Positions 12,702-21,029 of a stretch of DNA of 64,000 bases are shown piece by piece; within the stretch, counting starts at the first letter, position 1; each line of letters starts with the position of its first letter. The stretch is from contig NZ_CAMTTF010000008.1 in the NCBI RefSeq assembly GCF_947077765.1, positions 1 to 64,000 of the forward strand, read 5' to 3'. The notes under the pieces were generated by a model, which was given only the letters and a program-made list of their open reading frames with translations, was not told where the DNA came from and made no database searches. Made by a program: the position numbers and the translations under genes. This DNA comes from Salinibacter grassmerensis. Lineage in GTDB: Bacteria; Bacteroidota; Rhodothermia; Rhodothermales; Salinibacteraceae.

Positions 12702-14189
12702 ATGGCTGGTCTTCCTCTTCTTGGGACGGAGAGCCTGAGGGTCTTTGGAGCCCTGGTGGGACTCGGGGCCCTCGTTGGGCTTGGCGAGCGACTGCGTGGG
12801 TGGGGCGTTCGGGCCTCCACCACGCGTCGCCTCGTCCACACGGGCGTCAGCCTGTTTGTGGTCGCCACCCCCGTTCTGTTCGAGCGACCGTTGCCGGTCT
12901 ATGTACTTGCCGGCACCTTCACAGCGGCAAATGCGATTGCCCGGTCTCGGCACTGGTGGCCCGGGATTCACGCGGTCCGGCCGGAGAGCTGGGGCACGGT
13001 CGCCCTGCCGCTGTCTGTGCTCGTGGCCCTGGGAATGACGTGGTCCATCGCTCCGGATCGTCTGTTTGCGTTCCAGGGGGCGTACCTCGTGCTCGCCCTG
13101 GCGGACCCGGCGGCGTCGTGGGTGGGCGAGCGGTCGACGAGGGCGCAGGCCAGCGTCCCGGATGCCACCCTGTTGGGCAGCCTCACATTTGCGGGCGTCG
13201 CCCTCGGACTATCGGTGCTCGTGCTGGAGGGAGCCACGTCGTGGGGCGCTCGGGCGGTGTGCGGGGCGGCGACCGGGGCAACCCTGATCGCGACGCTCGT
13301 GGAGGCGGTCAGTGGGCGAGGCTGGGATAATCTCTTCGTTCCGGTGGCGCTGGTCCTCGTGTGGGTGCCGCTGCACGAGGGCGTTCTCGGCGTTGGTGCC
13401 CTGGGCGGAGCGCTCGTCGCAGGGACCATATTCGGGGGACTTGCGCACTGGACGAATGCGTTGAGCCTGCGAGGGGCGGCCGTCGGTGGGCTCTTTGCCG
13501 CGTCGCTGGTGGGGCTCGGCGGGACGGAATGGGTCGTCCCGGGCATCGTCTTTTTTGGGTTGTCGAGCGCGCTGACCTACGTGCAGGGGAGCCGCCCCGA
13601 AGCAGTTGCGGGCGACGCCCCACGGCGGACAGAGGCCCAGGTCCTAGCGAACGGTGGGGTGGCGTGGACGGCGCTGGCCGGGGCGGCCGTCCTGCCGTCC
13701 GGGGGCGCAGTGCTTCCGGGGGGATACGCGGCCTTTGTCGGGGCCTTGGCGGCGGCCGCGGCGGATACGTGGGCGACGGAGTGGGGCATGCGTTCGTCCA
13801 CGGCCCCGTGGTCCCTACGTACCGGACGGCGAGTGGCCGCCGGCACCTCAGGGGCCGTCTCGGCCCTGGGAACCGTCGCGGCGATGTTTGGGGCGGCCAG
13901 CGTGGTGGGGGCGGCGGTGCTCACGAACGGCCCCCTGACGGGCGACGTGCGGTGGGACGTTGTCTTGCTCGTGGGGGCAGGGCTGTCGGGCATGGTCGCC
14001 GACAGCTTCGCCGGGGCTTTCATCCAGGCTCAGTACCGGACCGATTCGGGTGAGTGGACGGAAATGCCTCCGGCCCGAGAGGCCTCTCCCGCACAGGGAT
14101 GGGCATCGGTGGGAAACAATGCCGTCAATTTTTTGGGCACGGCGGTGGGGGGCGGAATCGCGCTCGTGGGCCTCCTGCTGGTGGCGTAG
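12702..14189 (+). CDS. Fused phytol/polyprenol kinase-like and DUF92 (phytyl-phosphate kinase-like) membrane protein
   Basis: A 495-residue polytopic membrane protein with two recognisable halves. Residues 1-220 resemble CTP-dependent phytol/dolichol kinases (VTE5/SEC59 type), with RRLVHTGVSL, ADPAASWVGER and ATLVEAVSGRGWDNL. Residues 230-495 are a DUF92/TMEM19 domain, with AQVLANGGVAWT, ADTWATEWG, TGRRVAAGTSGAVS and SGMVADSFAGAFIQAQY. In plants VTE5 and the DUF92 protein VTE6 phosphorylate phytol and phytyl phosphate in turn. The fusion therefore suggests one protein making an isoprenyl diphosphate from a salvaged alcohol. The substrate is unknown. The start is the ATG at 12702; an earlier TTG falls inside the rpoC terminator T-tract. 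Confidence 0.75.
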   Translation: MAGLPLLGTESLRVFGALVGLGALVGLGERLRGWGVRASTTRRLVHTGVSLFVVATPVLFERPLPVYVLAGTFTAANAIARSRHWWPGIHAVRPESWGTVALPLSVLVALGMTWSIAPDRLFAFQGAYLVLALADPAASWVGERSTRAQASVPDATLLGSLTFAGVALGLSVLVLEGATSWGARAVCGAATGATLIATLVEAVSGRGWDNLFVPVALVLVWVPLHEGVLGVGALGGALVAGTIFGGLAHWTNALSLRGAAVGGLFAASLVGLGGTEWVVPGIVFFGLSSALTYVQGSRPEAVAGDAPRRTEAQVLANGGVAWTALAGAAVLPSGGAVLPGGYAAFVGALAAAAADTWATEWGMRSSTAPWSLRTGRRVAAGTSGAVSALGTVAAMFGAASVVGAAVLTNGPLTGDVRWDVVLLVGAGLSGMVADSFAGAFIQAQYRTDSGEWTEMPPAREASPAQGWASVGNNAVNFLGTAVGGGIALVGLLLVA

Positions 14190-14256
14190 CCGCGCTGCGG
14201 CCGGAATGCGTTCGGTTTCGGGCGTCGGCATCGCAACGGCCCCGGACGAGCGGGGG

Positions 14257-14286
14257 TTGTGGAGAAGTGAAATGTGCCTTTAATTT
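14257..14286 (+). promoter_or_regulatory. Possible sigma70-like promoter of the dicarboxylate symporter gene
   Basis: TTGTGG (14257-14262) and TAATTT (14281-14286) are separated by 18 bases and end 62 bases before the symporter ATG, in an otherwise GC-rich spacer. The match is moderate; no transcript evidence is available. Confidence 0.3.
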
Positions 14287-14348
14287 AGGCGTGTCACGCA
14301 ATACACGGCGCCCCTTTTGTTTCCCTCCGCGTTAAGCAGAACGTACTT

Positions 14349-15701
14349 ATGCCCTGGTACAAGAAGCTTCACTGGCAAATTATCATCGGGCTCGTGCTGG
14401 GCCTCATCTACGGTGTGATCGCCGCATCCGCCGGATGGGGACAGTTCACCAGCGACTGGGTCGCGCCGTTCGGGACGATTTTCCTGAACCTCCTCCAACT
14501 CATCGCGGTGCCGCTCATTTTGGCATCACTGATTGTGGGGGTGGCATCGCTCGGCGACCTTGAACAGCTGTCGCGGATTGGAGGGAAAACGCTGGGGATC
14601 TACATTTTGACCACCACCATCGCGCTCGTGATTGGTCTGGTTTTGGTCAATACCCTTCAGCCAGGCCGAACTGTGCCGCAGGAGATGCGCACACAGCTAG
14701 AGCAGACGTATCAGGGCGACATTGAGGAGAGCATGGAAGTGGCCGAGCAGGCGGAAGGGCGCGGTCCCTTGCAGCCGCTGGTCGACATAGTCCCGTCGAA
14801 CTTCTTCGAGTCGGCCTCGGACAACGGGAATATGCTCCAGGTTGTCTTCGTGGCCATCTTTCTCGGGGTTGTGCTGCTCCTCCTGCCCGGCAAGAAATCG
14901 GAGCCGTTACTGACGTTTTGCGACAGCTTATTCGAGGCGATTATCAAGGCGGTGGAGATCATCATGCTCACGGCGCCGGTGGGGGTTTTTGGGCTCCTGG
15001 CCGACGCGATTACTTCCATTGCCGCCGGAAGCCCCGCCGACCTCGCCAGCCTCCTCGGTGCCCTCGGGTTTTACTGTCTGACGGTGGTGATCGGGCTCGC
15101 GATCATGGTGTTTGTGGTCTATCCCATCTTCATGCGGCTCTTCACGTCCATCTCGATTCCGGACTACTTCCGGGCCATCGCCCCGGCGCAGCTGGTTGCC
15201 TTCTCTACCTCGTCGAGCGGCGCCACACTGCCGGTCACCATGGAGGTCTCGGAGAAGAACCTTGGGGTCTCCGAGCAGGTGTCCTCGTTCGTGCTGCCCC
15301 TGGGCGCCACGGTCAACATGGACGGGACCGCCCTGTATCAGGCCGTCTCGGCGGTCTTCATCGCGCAGGTGCTCGGCATCAGTCTGGCCTTCACCCAGCA
15401 GCTCAACATCGTCCTGATTGCGGTACTGGCCTCCATCGGAACCGCGGCGGTGCCGAGCGCGGGCATCGTGATGCTCGTCGTGATTCTGGAGTCAATTGGG
15501 GTGCCGAGTGCCGGCCTCGCGCTCATTCTCGGCGTTGACCGCCCGCTCGACATGCTCCGCACCACCAACAACGTCACGGGCGACACCATGGTCGCGTCCG
15601 TTGTGGCGGACACGGAAAATCAGCTCAACTTCCCCACGAATGGGGTCAGTGTTGCAACGACCGATGTGCAGGGGAGCGTCCGCGAGGAAGCGGCGCGGTA
15701 G
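14349..15701 (+). CDS. Na+ (or H+)-coupled dicarboxylate/glutamate symporter, DAACS family
   Basis: A 450-residue inner-membrane transporter of the GltP/GltT/DctA family with about eight hydrophobic segments and two re-entrant loops. The first hairpin carries the serine-rich STSSSGATLP motif, followed by the cation-binding NMDGTALYQ motif. The last helix reads DMLRTTNNVTGD. By alignment with archaeal GltPh this retains the residues that bind the substrate amino group (D394), the side-chain carboxylate (R397) and the backbone (N401), so glutamate or aspartate is the likely substrate rather than a neutral amino acid. It appears to be a single gene; about 110 bases separate it from the photolyase gene. 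Confidence 0.9.
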   Translation: MPWYKKLHWQIIIGLVLGLIYGVIAASAGWGQFTSDWVAPFGTIFLNLLQLIAVPLILASLIVGVASLGDLEQLSRIGGKTLGIYILTTTIALVIGLVLVNTLQPGRTVPQEMRTQLEQTYQGDIEESMEVAEQAEGRGPLQPLVDIVPSNFFESASDNGNMLQVVFVAIFLGVVLLLLPGKKSEPLLTFCDSLFEAIIKAVEIIMLTAPVGVFGLLADAITSIAAGSPADLASLLGALGFYCLTVVIGLAIMVFVVYPIFMRLFTSISIPDYFRAIAPAQLVAFSTSSSGATLPVTMEVSEKNLGVSEQVSSFVLPLGATVNMDGTALYQAVSAVFIAQVLGISLAFTQQLNIVLIAVLASIGTAAVPSAGIVMLVVILESIGVPSAGLALILGVDRPLDMLRTTNNVTGDTMVASVVADTENQLNFPTNGVSVATTDVQGSVREEAAR

Positions 15702-15811
15702 GGACGAAACAATCGGGTCACGTCCGGGGCGGCGGGGCGGGCGCCCGGGAAACGGCCGGTGCCCATCCCGTTGTATACCAGTGCACAATCCAAGCACTAC
15801 CCCCTCTGTAC

Positions 15812-17203
15812 ATGAGCATTCTCCCCGACCGCATCCAGCCGTTGAACGATCAGGGCGTGCAGGAGAACGCCCGGTATGTGCTATACTGGATGGAGCAGTC
15901 GCAGCGGGCCCAGCACAACCCGGCCCTGGAACGCGCCCTCCACCACGCCAGCGAGACAGGTCTGCCCCTGCTGGTCGTTTGTGGCGTCACGGACGATTCC
16001 CCGGAGGAGGCCACCCTTCGGCATCACACCTTCATGCTGGAGGGTCTTCAGGAAACACAGAAGCGCCTCGCCGACCGGGGGCTGAAGCTGGTGGTGCGTG
16101 AAGGGGCGCCGGACGATGTGGCGCTGGAGTACGCGGGAGAGGCTGCTGTCCTCGTCACCGATCGCGGGTACCTTCGGCACCAGAGACAGTGGCGGGCCCG
16201 CGTGGCCGACGAAGCGCCCTGCCGGGTGGAGCAGGTGGAGGGGGACGTGGTGGTGCCCGTGGAGATCGTCACCGACAAGGCAGAGTATGCCGCACGGACC
16301 ATTCGCCCGAAGATTCATGAGCACCTGGAGCGGTGCCTGCAACTGCCGGAGTCGGTGCCCGTGGAGACTCCCTCGCTCAACCTGGACGTCGATTCAGGAC
16401 GCTCGCTCGATGACATCGAGGCCGTTACCGATCAGTTGGACCTCAACCGGAGCATCGCGCCGGTCTCCGACCTGTACCCGGGAGGCGCTTCCGAGGCCGA
16501 AGCCATCCTGGACGACTTTCTCGCGGAGCATCTGGATGGGTACGACGAGAACCGCAACCAGATTCACTCCCACGCGGTCTCGCACATGAGCAAGTACCTC
16601 CACTACGGGCAAATCTCGCCCGTGTGGTTGGCCCAACAAGTGCGCCGGGCCGAGGGCCCGGAGTCGGACGTCGAATCTTACATTGAAGAGCTAGTGGTTC
16701 GGCGCGAGCTGACGATGAACCACGTCCACTTCCGCCCCGACACCTACGACTCGTACACATGCCTGCCGGAGTGGGCTCGTGAAAGCCTGGCCGAGCACGC
16801 CGACGACGAGCGTGAGTACGTGTACAGCCTCGACGAACTGGAGGGAAGCACCACCCACGATCCCTACTGGAACGCGGCGATGAAGGAGATGCGGGAGACA
16901 GGGTACATGCACAACTACATGCGCATGTACTGGGGAAAAAAGATTCTAGAGTGGTCCCCCGACCCGAAAACCGCGTACGACCGCACGCTTCAGCTTAACA
17001 ACCGGTACTTTCTTGACGGGCGCGATCCCAATTCCTTTGCCAACGTGGCGTGGGTGTTTGGGCTTCACGACCGCGGCTGGAAGGAGCGGCCCGTATACGG
17101 CAAGGTGCGGTATATGAGCCAGGGCGGCCTGGATCGGAAAGCCGATCCGGACGCCTATGTTGAAAAGGTAGACCGTCTCGCGACGGTCGCACAATCTACA
17201 TAG
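15812..17203 (+). CDS. Class II CPD DNA photolyase
   Basis: A 463-residue flavoprotein that splits UV-induced cyclobutane pyrimidine dimers using light. The class II signature is clear. The N-terminal Rossmann-like part begins with VLYWMEQSQRAQHNPALE. The FAD-binding C-terminal part contains NRYFLDGRDPNSFANVAW, FGLHDRGWKERPVYGKV and RYMSQGGLDRK, and the helix before it reads GYMHNYMRMYWGKKILEW. Length is normal for class II enzymes. The start is the ATG at 15812. A photolyase fits an organism living in sun-exposed brines. A small membrane protein gene follows 17 bases later and may be cotranscribed. Confidence 0.95.
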   Translation: MSILPDRIQPLNDQGVQENARYVLYWMEQSQRAQHNPALERALHHASETGLPLLVVCGVTDDSPEEATLRHHTFMLEGLQETQKRLADRGLKLVVREGAPDDVALEYAGEAAVLVTDRGYLRHQRQWRARVADEAPCRVEQVEGDVVVPVEIVTDKAEYAARTIRPKIHEHLERCLQLPESVPVETPSLNLDVDSGRSLDDIEAVTDQLDLNRSIAPVSDLYPGGASEAEAILDDFLAEHLDGYDENRNQIHSHAVSHMSKYLHYGQISPVWLAQQVRRAEGPESDVESYIEELVVRRELTMNHVHFRPDTYDSYTCLPEWARESLAEHADDEREYVYSLDELEGSTTHDPYWNAAMKEMRETGYMHNYMRMYWGKKILEWSPDPKTAYDRTLQLNNRYFLDGRDPNSFANVAWVFGLHDRGWKERPVYGKVRYMSQGGLDRKADPDAYVEKVDRLATVAQST

Positions 17204-17220
17204 CCATTGCTGCAACCGAC

Positions 17221-17442
17221 ATGACCCACGACACGAAGGAAACCCTTTTTCCCGTCGCGTACGCCTTTGCGGTCTTCTTCTACGGATGGGCGGTCATTTC
17301 CCTCTGGATAGGCCCTGATCGTGGGCTGGCCGGTGACTGGTACTTGGTCGTCGGCGTGATCCCCGCCTTTTTGGGGGTGACAAGCACGGTGATGGCTCTC
17401 GCGCTTCACCTGGAGCTTCAGGACGGAGACTCGGCAGGTTGA
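17221..17442 (+). CDS. Small two-span membrane protein, unknown function
   Basis: A 73-residue protein with two hydrophobic stretches (about residues 10-31 and 42-64) joined by a short loop containing WIGPDRGLAGDW. It ends in an acidic tail. It starts 17 bases after the photolyase stop, so cotranscription is likely. No motif indicates a function. GC-rich third positions and a clean ATG support a real gene. Confidence 0.6.
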   Translation: MTHDTKETLFPVAYAFAVFFYGWAVISLWIGPDRGLAGDWYLVVGVIPAFLGVTSTVMALALHLELQDGDSAG

Positions 17443-17464
17443 GGCAGTTCGCGCCCGGCCGAGT

Positions 17465-17953
17465 CTACGCCGTAGACCGTGTCGATGGCTCCTCAAACTG
17501 GATCCAGGCCGGATTGAGGCCACCGATGACAGCCCCGTAGATCAGGTGAAGCAGGAGCGTCGCGACGACGTACTTGACCGTTGAGCCGAGGTACAGAGGG
17601 CTGCTCGCGGCGAGGTCATGGCCTGAGCCGCCGACCCCGAAGACGCCCCACCCAATCAGCGGGGAGTAGACAAGCATCATGAAAAGCCAGAGGCCCGTGG
17701 CGAGATAAATGCCCTGTCGAACACCGGTGTCAGATCCGTACAGGACCACCAGCATCACGGACCAAGTGGCCCCGTAGCCGAAGTGAATAAGAAGAGGAAG
17801 CGGTCCTGCGTTCAGGCCGAGTTGCTCCAAGAAGGCAGCCGACGGAGGAAGGTTGAAGGGCGCGATGCCCGTGCCGTGAATGCCGAGCATTATGAGTAGA
17901 AACATGACGAGGCTTCCGAGAACGCCGACGAGGATCGATTTGAGCCACTTCAT
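17465..17953 (-). CDS. Four-span integral membrane protein, unknown function
   Basis: A 162-residue protein with four strongly hydrophobic segments: an N-terminal one after MKWLKS, then segments centred near residues 55, 85 and 135. Small glycine-rich loops such as IGWGVFGVGGSG lie between them, and the tail is polar. It is convergent with the small membrane gene at 17221-17442, with a 22-base gap. I recognise no catalytic or transport motif. The overall pattern resembles small uncharacterised membrane proteins common in halophiles, but I cannot name the family. Confidence 0.65.
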   Translation of the reverse strand: MKWLKSILVGVLGSLVMFLLIMLGIHGTGIAPFNLPPSAAFLEQLGLNAGPLPLLIHFGYGATWSVMLVVLYGSDTGVRQGIYLATGLWLFMMLVYSPLIGWGVFGVGGSGHDLAASSPLYLGSTVKYVVATLLLHLIYGAVIGGLNPAWIQFEEPSTRSTA

Positions 17954-18072
17954 GAAGAGGGCTAAGCTGTGAGCGAGAGCACGAGGAAGAAGACTGAATA
18001 CACACTTCTATACCCTTTGGTGAAGAGTGCCTCGCTCCGTTACGCGCCTGGTGCCTCTGCGACGGTCCCCAT

Positions 18073-18306
18073 CTACTGAAGTGAAAGGCCGAGCGCAGAT
18101 GGGGAAAAGTGTAGCACGTACCCGCAGTACTCACACAACACATTCACGCGGGGCACCGTCGAAGGGTCATCCGCATCCGTCGGGAGGAGCGTGACCTCTT
18201 CCTGCACAGTCATGTTGGCGGCGCTGCAGACGGGACACTGTGGCGGTTGGGCCCGGGATTTGAGGTGATTGGCCACCGCACGCTGCTGTTCTAGAGTCAA
18301 AGACAT
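18073..18306 (-). CDS. Small zinc-ribbon protein
   Basis: A 77-residue protein (from ATG at 18306) with CPVC near residue 24 and CEYC near residue 60. These are two CxxC knuckles about 35 residues apart that would bind one zinc ion. The N terminus is helical and basic (LTLEQQRAVANHLKSRA). The segment between the knuckles is acidic. An in-frame TTG at 18312 could add two residues. Such stand-alone zinc ribbons are often nucleic-acid or protein adaptors; no specific role can be given. It is divergent from the hotdog gene downstream on the other strand. Confidence 0.7.
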   Translation of the reverse strand: MSLTLEQQRAVANHLKSRAQPPQCPVCSAANMTVQEEVTLLPTDADDPSTVPRVNVLCEYCGYVLHFSPSALGLSLQ

Positions 18307-18543
18307 GGTCAAAAGGGATGGGGAGGGTTGAAAAAGGGTGACAGGCTTTCAGGATACCGCCTGTGGGTGAAGAAACGCGAGTTGGTTCATGGGTCCTTCG
18401 CCGGGCTTCTGCCATTCGGGCAGGATTTCCTGCCTGGCACTTATTTTGGAAGGCAATACCACTGCACGCGTCGGGTCGTTGCCCGGCCGCCGAAGATGTT
18501 TGAACATTTTCGCCCCGTTTGCTCCCACAATATCCTGTCCGGC

Positions 18544-19056
18544 ATGGTTGCCCAGCAGCACTATCAGCGCTTGAAGCATCTCTACTCGACTGCTTCCTCC
18601 GACCACGCCACCGGCCCCGTGGACATCTCCTACGGGTACGCCGAGGTGGTGGGCGTGATTGAGGGAGAGATGGAACAGGCCTTGGTGACCCGTGTCCCCC
18701 ACCAGCAGCTTCTGGCCGACGCCGCGTCCCTGGCGGCGGGCTCAGTCGAGAAGGAGGGACAACTTTCGTTGGAGCGCTTCAACATGAGCGTCCATCGGCC
18801 CGACTACCGAGGGTCGGTCCAGGCGAGCGCAGAGGTGGTTCTTGCGGAGCCGCCCCGCTATCACGTCCGGGCAACCCTGTTTGGCGAGGATGGGAAGGAG
18901 ATTGCGGAAACGCTGGCGTTCTTTGAGCCGAGCGGAGAAGCGCTGCCCCCAGATCCCGCCCCGGAGGCCGAGCCCGAAGTCGAAGGGTCAGCGCCGCCCC
19001 CGGCTCCCTTCATGCCCGTCCACGTCACCCAGTACGGGTCGCTGTGTCTAAACTAG
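18544..19056 (+). CDS. Hotdog-fold (PaaI/thioesterase-like) protein
   Basis: A 170-residue protein if translation starts at the ATG at 18544; another ATG at 18496 would add 16 residues and cannot be excluded. Residues about 20-130 resemble PaaI-type hotdog thioesterases. There is a central helix VPHQQLLADAASLAAGS followed by paired strands, including LERFNMSVHRPDYRGSVQASAEVV and YHVRATLFGEDGKEIAE. The C-terminal 40 residues are Pro/Glu-rich and look disordered. Family members hydrolyse acyl-CoA or carry acyl groups; the substrate is unknown. I see no canonical catalytic Asp/Glu in the helix beyond the aspartate in LADAAS. Confidence 0.6.
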   Translation: MVAQQHYQRLKHLYSTASSDHATGPVDISYGYAEVVGVIEGEMEQALVTRVPHQQLLADAASLAAGSVEKEGQLSLERFNMSVHRPDYRGSVQASAEVVLAEPPRYHVRATLFGEDGKEIAETLAFFEPSGEALPPDPAPEAEPEVEGSAPPPAPFMPVHVTQYGSLCLN

Positions 19057-19469
19057 CGTCGGGTTTGGGAAAAAGGCCCCCAGACACACGAGCATAGCGG
19101 TGGCGCTCTGCCCTCAGTGAAACGCTGTGCGGCTGCCGTGGGCGCAACGGGTGCCTTACGGGGGGCAGAGCTTAGGCCGGGAAGTGTCCCCGCCCCCCCT
19201 GCCGCGTCCATGGCTCAATCCCGGCACATGCCAGGGGCGAGAGACTAGATCCCACTTCAGCATGCACGGCACGAATAGGTATCCGGCGATAATCTTTTTT
19301 AGGACTTGACTGTAAGGAGGCCGTACTCGACGACGAAACGAGACGGGAAGGACCCAGAAATCGCAGCGCGGAAATCCGGACACAGGTGTGGTTTTCTGTT
19401 TGGAACCTGTGCCCGGATGGGTCGTGGCGGAGGGCGGCATTGTGATTCAGTCCCCCCGATACGTCTCCT
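19057..19469. other. Intergenic region with no recognised gene
   Basis: These 413 bases between the hotdog gene and the M20 peptidase contain only short open frames on both strands with poor coding character. A short T-run lies near 19291-19300, and a weak GGCGC/GTGCC hairpin is present near 19140. I find no tRNA, terminator or convincing promoter. Confidence 0.5.
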
Positions 19470-20978
19470 ATGCTCCCCGACTGGTTTCCCGGCCGGCGTC
19501 TCCTGATTGGCACAGGACTGGCGCTCGGAGGTGTGCTTGCCGTCGTCGCGGTTCAAACCAGCCGGGTTGAATCGCGCCAGGTCCAGACGGATCCGGTGAA
19601 CCCGGCGGTCGCCCCCGAAGCTCCACAGCGGCTCGCCGAGGCCCTCAAAATCCGAACGATTACCCAGCAGGATCCCGCGAAGCTCGACTCGGCAGCGTTC
19701 CGAGAGTTTTATCGGTATGCGGCCCAGGCCTTTCCGGCCGTCCATGCTGCCCTCGACACGACGCACGTCAACGGACTGAGTCGCCTCTACACCTGGAGAG
19801 GCAGTGACCCCTCCCTTGCGCCGATCGTGCTCATGGCGCACGTCGACGTGGTCCCGATCGAGGACTCCTCTGCCTGGGCGCATCCGCCGTTCGGGGGCCG
19901 GATCGCGGACGAGCACGTGTGGGGGCGCGGTGCCCTTGACGACAAGGCGAGCGCCCTCGGCATCCTGGAGGCCATCGAGGCCCTGCTGAAACAGGACATA
20001 ACACCGCGGCGAACCGTGCACGTGGCCTTTGGGCACGACGAAGAGGTGGGCGGGACGCGGGGCGGCCGTGCCCTGTCCGAACGAATTACGGCTGGGGGCG
20101 TCTCCCCGGCGCTGGTGGTGGACGAAGGAGGCGCCGTCACGCGGGGCGCGCTTCCGGGCCTGACGGACCCCCTCGCCGTCGTGGGCGTGGCGGGGAAAGG
20201 GTTTTTGAGCCTGTCCCTTCGGGCCGATGGGCCCGGGGGGCACTCGTCCGTGCCGCCGTCCCGAACGAGCATCGAGGTTCTCGCTGAAGCACTGACCCGG
20301 CTGCGTGACAATCCCCTGCCGTCCCGCCTCACGGGCGTGGCGAGCACCCTGTTCGACTACCTCGCGCCGGAGGTGACGCTTCCGATGCGTACGGTTCTGG
20401 CGAATCGGTGGCTCACGGCCCCGATCCTTCGAACTGTCATGAACCGCCGCCCGGCGACCCGGGCCGCCATCCGGACGACGACCGTGCCGACGCGCCTCGA
20501 CGCCGGCGTGAAGGACAACGTCATTCCGACGGAGGCCCGGGCCGTCGTCAACTTTCGGATTCTGCCGAGCCAGTCGATCCCCGAGGTCGTCGCCCACGTC
20601 CGGCGCCTCCTGGACGGGTTGCCTGTTCGGATTGAGCCGATCCGGTCGACCCCACCCCCGTCGGTTTCGGCGATCGAAACGCCGGCGTTCCGGATGATGC
20701 AGCGAACCATCGGGCAGGTCACGGCGGACTCGGTCGTCGTGGCCCCGTACCTCCTGCCCGGGCGCACGGACAGTGGCTACTACGCGGACCACAGCGACGC
20801 GGTGTACCGGTTTGTGCCATATCAACTCGGCCCGGACGACCGAAGCCGCATCCACGGGGCCAATGAGCGCATCGCGGTCGACGACTACCGGACGGTCGTC
20901 CAGTTCTACACCCAACTCCTCCGCAACGCCGATCGTCTTCCGGTCGCGCAAACGTCCAGCGCTGAGCCGGACGGCTGA
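19470..20978 (+). CDS. M20-family metallopeptidase, membrane-anchored (carboxypeptidase S/PM20D1-like)
   Basis: A 502-residue protein with an N-terminal hydrophobic anchor (about residues 10-28), then an M20 di-zinc peptidase domain. The metal-site motifs are AHVDVVP, WGRGALDDK (bridging Asp) and GHDEEVGGTRG (catalytic Glu then metal Glu); a C-terminal segment, SGYYADHSDAVYRF, supplies the last His. The GPGGHSSVPP segment marks the lid/dimerisation domain. The length and anchor resemble carboxypeptidase S and the secreted N-acyl amino acid hydrolase PM20D1, so a peptide or N-acyl amino acid substrate outside the cytoplasm is likely. The PBP4-type gene follows 51 bases later. Confidence 0.88.
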   Translation: MLPDWFPGRRLLIGTGLALGGVLAVVAVQTSRVESRQVQTDPVNPAVAPEAPQRLAEALKIRTITQQDPAKLDSAAFREFYRYAAQAFPAVHAALDTTHVNGLSRLYTWRGSDPSLAPIVLMAHVDVVPIEDSSAWAHPPFGGRIADEHVWGRGALDDKASALGILEAIEALLKQDITPRRTVHVAFGHDEEVGGTRGGRALSERITAGGVSPALVVDEGGAVTRGALPGLTDPLAVVGVAGKGFLSLSLRADGPGGHSSVPPSRTSIEVLAEALTRLRDNPLPSRLTGVASTLFDYLAPEVTLPMRTVLANRWLTAPILRTVMNRRPATRAAIRTTTVPTRLDAGVKDNVIPTEARAVVNFRILPSQSIPEVVAHVRRLLDGLPVRIEPIRSTPPPSVSAIETPAFRMMQRTIGQVTADSVVVAPYLLPGRTDSGYYADHSDAVYRFVPYQLGPDDRSRIHGANERIAVDDYRTVVQFYTQLLRNADRLPVAQTSSAEPDG

Positions 20979-21029
20979 CGGCATCCAGCCTCGTCTCCCC
21001 TGAACCACCAGCACCACGTCCACACGTCT

